Below, in pieces: positions 34,913-36,527 of a stretch of 36,527 nt of DNA. Source of the stretch: Polyangia bacterium. GTDB lineage: Bacteria; Myxococcota_A; Polyangia; Fen-1088. Under the pieces are notes generated by a model, which searched no databases, was not told where the DNA came from, and worked only from the letters and a program-made list of their open reading frames with translations. A program made the position numbers and the translations under genes. The stretch lies in NCBI GenBank assembly GCA_036268875.1, contig DATATI010000069.1:1-36527 (forward strand), written 5' to 3'. Within the stretch, counting starts at the first letter, position 1, and every line of letters begins with the position of its first letter.

Positions 34913-36316
34913 ATGTGCGGGATCGTCGGTATCTACGGCCACCCAGAGGCGGCCAACCTTGCCTACCTGGGTTTGTACGCTTTGCAACACCGGGGGCAGG
35001 AATCGGCCGGCATCGTCTCCAGCGACGGCGAGCGCCTGCGCTGGGTGCGCGAGATGGGGCACGTGGGCGACATCTTCACCGCCGAACGGCTGGGCCAGCT
35101 GGACGGATTTTCCGCCATCGGCCACGTGCGCTACTCCACCGCGGGTGATTCGTCGTTGAAGAACGCCCAGCCGATCGCCGTGGATTACTCCGGCGGGTCG
35201 GTCGCGGTGGGCCACAACGGCAACCTGGTCAACGCCGTCGAGCTGCGCGAGCGTCTGGAAGCCGAAGGATCGATCTTCCAGACCACGTCCGACACCGAGG
35301 TGATCGTCCACCTCATCGCCCGCTCCCGCGAGCGCACGCTGCCCGAACGCACCGCCGATGCCTTGCGCCAGGTGCGGGGCGCGTATTCGCTGGTTTTTCT
35401 CGCTCAGAACATGCTGATCGCCGTGCGCGACCCGATGGGCTTCCGGCCCATGGCCCTGGGCAAGCTGAAGGACGCCTGGGTGATCTCCTCGGAGACCTGC
35501 GCCTTTGAATTGATCGGCGCCGAGTTCGTGCGCGATGTGCAGCCGGGCGAGATGATCGTCATCGACAAGGACGGCATGAAGAGCGTCAACGCTTTCGGCC
35601 CGCAGCGCCCGCGCCGCTGCGTCTTCGAATGGGTGTACTTCGCCCGGCCTGACTCGGTCATCGACGGGCGATCGGTCTACCGCGCGCGCGAACGCATGGG
35701 GCGTCGTCTGGCGGTGGAGCATCCGACCGAGGCCGACGTGGTCATCCCGGTGCCGGATTCGGGCATGGCGGCGGCCATCGGGTACGCCCGGCAAAGCGGG
35801 ATCCCCTACGACCAGGGGCTGATGCGCTCGCACTTCGTCGGCCGCACCTTCATCGAGCCGTCGCAGCAGATCCGCCACTTCGGCGTGAAGCTGAAGCTGT
35901 CGCCGGTGCGCGAGGTGCTGAACGGCAAGCGCGTGGTGGTGGTCGACGATTCGATTGTCCGCGGCACCACGTCGCGCAAGATCGTCGGCATGATCCGCAG
36001 CGCCGGCGCCCGCGAGGTGCACATGCGCATCAGCTCGCCGCCGACCGTGGGCCCCTGCCGGTACGGCATCGACACCCCGACCCGCGAAGAGCTCATCGCC
36101 TCCAGCCACAGCGTCGATCAGATCCGCGAGTTCGTGGGCGCCGATTCGCTGGGTTACCTGTCGTCCGAGGGCCTGTTCCAATCGGTGGAGGGTCCCGCTC
36201 CGGGCGGCGAGGCCCGCGATGGCGAAGGCTTCTGCGACGCCTGCTTCTCCAGCCGCTATCCCATCGCCGCCGAACCACCGCCGCGCTTGCGGCAACTGCG
36301 GTTGATCAACGCGTAG
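34913..36316 (+). CDS. purF: Amidophosphoribosyltransferase, Fe-S type
   Basis: A 467-residue cytoplasmic enzyme that catalyses the first committed step of purine synthesis: PRPP plus glutamine gives phosphoribosylamine. The N-terminal Ntn glutaminase begins MCGIVGIYG with Cys2 as nucleophile. The C-terminal phosphoribosyltransferase has the PRPP loop [14 protein letters not shown] (341-354). Cysteines C236, C382, C441 and C444 match the four 4Fe-4S ligands of the Bacillus subtilis enzyme, so the cluster should be present. Unlike the B. subtilis precursor, no propeptide is encoded: no in-frame start is visible just upstream. No clear Shine-Dalgarno precedes the ATG. Length agrees with the family. 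Confidence 0.96.
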   Translation: MCGIVGIYGHPEAANLAYLGLYALQHRGQESAGIVSSDGERLRWVREMGHVGDIFTAERLGQLDGFSAIGHVRYSTAGDSSLKNAQPIAVDYSGGSVAVGHNGNLVNAVELRERLEAEGSIFQTTSDTEVIVHLIARSRERTLPERTADALRQVRGAYSLVFLAQNMLIAVRDPMGFRPMALGKLKDAWVISSETCAFELIGAEFVRDVQPGEMIVIDKDGMKSVNAFGPQRPRRCVFEWVYFARPDSVIDGRSVYRARERMGRRLAVEHPTEADVVIPVPDSGMAAAIGYARQSGIPYDQGLMRSHFVGRTFIEPSQQIRHFGVKLKLSPVREVLNGKRVVVVDDSIVRGTTSRKIVGMIRSAGAREVHMRISSPPTVGPCRYGIDTPTREELIASSHSVDQIREFVGADSLGYLSSEGLFQSVEGPAPGGEARDGEGFCDACFSSRYPIAAEPPPRLRQLRLINA

Positions 36317-36336
36317 GCGCTCGCTGCGCTCGCTAC

Positions 36337-36363
36337 GCGGGAGGGCTGGCTGGGTCCTCCCGC
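36337..36363 (+). other. Hairpin downstream of purF
   Basis: GCGGGAGG (36337-36344) and CCTCCCGC (36356-36363) form a perfect 8-bp stem with an 11-base loop, 20 bases after the purF stop. There is no T-run, so it may be a 3'-end protecting structure or the first part of a two-step termination region. Confidence 0.5.
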
Positions 36364-36439
36364 CTTATGATTGGTCACTTCTGCCGAGGTCACCCGGTTA
36401 CGCGCGGGGCGAAGGTCAGCAACCCCGATTGGAGGGCGG

Positions 36440-36527
36440 CTTTCGCGCGTTTGCGCTCCTGGCGGAGCGCCCTTTTTTGGGATCCGTCAAAGAGCGCCCT
36501 CGTCAGAGGAGCGCAAACGCGCGAAAG
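36440..36527. repeat. 21-bp perfect inverted repeat at the window edge
   Basis: The bases 36440-36460 are the exact reverse complement of 36507-36527, the last 21 bases of the window, with 46 bases between them. The left arm also supplies the left stem of the intrinsic terminator at 36453-36478, so two alternative hairpins exist. The repeat may extend further beyond the window. It could be the end of a palindromic repeat element, or an artefact if the window edge is a contig edge. Confidence 0.8.
36453..36478 (+). terminator. Intrinsic terminator downstream of purF
   Basis: GCGCTCC (36453-36459) pairs perfectly with GGAGCGC (36464-36470) across a four-base loop, followed by CC and six T residues (36473-36478). 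It is about 140 bases after the purF stop and is the nearest recognisable intrinsic terminator on this strand. Confidence 0.75.

Noticed and set aside
34889-36295. 468-residue open frame on the minus strand
   Set aside because: It is antisense to purF, which has all catalytic and Fe-S residues.

Overview
The window is a GC-rich, gene-dense chromosomal segment that looks like a member of the Myxococcota (former Deltaproteobacteria). The signs are: three Ser/Thr protein kinases, a PEGA-domain protein, lipoproteins with Gly/Thr/Ala-rich or Cys-rich surface domains, a TIGR02266-like PilZ protein, an ImuA/ImuB/DnaE2 mutagenesis cassette, and a 17-bp site that closely fits the LexA box I recall for Myxococcus xanthus. 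A flagellin end at the left edge implies a flagellated lineage. No tRNA, rRNA, CRISPR array, transposase or phage gene was seen.

Layout, left to right. (1) 1-203: C-terminus of a flagellin and a strong intrinsic terminator. (2) 255-3444, plus strand: an unrecognised lipoprotein, then gmd and an RmlD-family reductase with overlapping stop and start, a nucleotide-6-deoxyhexose module. (3) 3441-10900, minus strand: imuA, imuB, a lipoprotein with a Gly-rich linker, dnaE2, and a membrane GGDEF protein. LexA-box-like sites lie before imuA and, more weakly, before dnaE2. (4) 11029-15400: a PEGA membrane protein converges on a very large kinase made of a catalytically dead kinase domain, an intact kinase domain, a membrane segment and TPRs. 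(5) 15619-25806, minus strand: seven closely packed or overlapping genes for a polytopic gluzincin-like protease, a MauG-type di-haem lipoprotein, an outer-membrane barrel, a type-1 copper (cupredoxin) protein, a transmembrane Ser/Thr kinase, a Pro-rich tail-anchored protein and a Cys-rich lipoprotein. (6) 25819-26268, plus strand: a PilZ protein wedged between the two large minus-strand blocks. (7) 26243-34796, minus strand: a GldA/GldF/GldG-type ABC system with a DUF4340 protein, followed by a second transmembrane Ser/Thr kinase and a glycosyltransferase-TPR fusion. (8) 34913-36316: purF of the Fe-S type, divergent from the ABC operon, with a terminator and a 21-bp perfect inverted repeat ending at the window edge.

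The most interesting biology is in blocks 5 and 7. Each places a kinase with the same N-terminal extracytoplasmic domain (shared EEWWxPYR motif at almost the same residue number, 94 and 91) in a tightly packed operon with envelope machinery. In block 5 this is a periplasmic redox chain (di-haem protein, barrel, blue copper protein). In block 7 it is an ABC exporter and a glycosyltransferase. I infer a receptor-kinase family that couples envelope events to cytoplasmic phosphorylation. The function is unproven.
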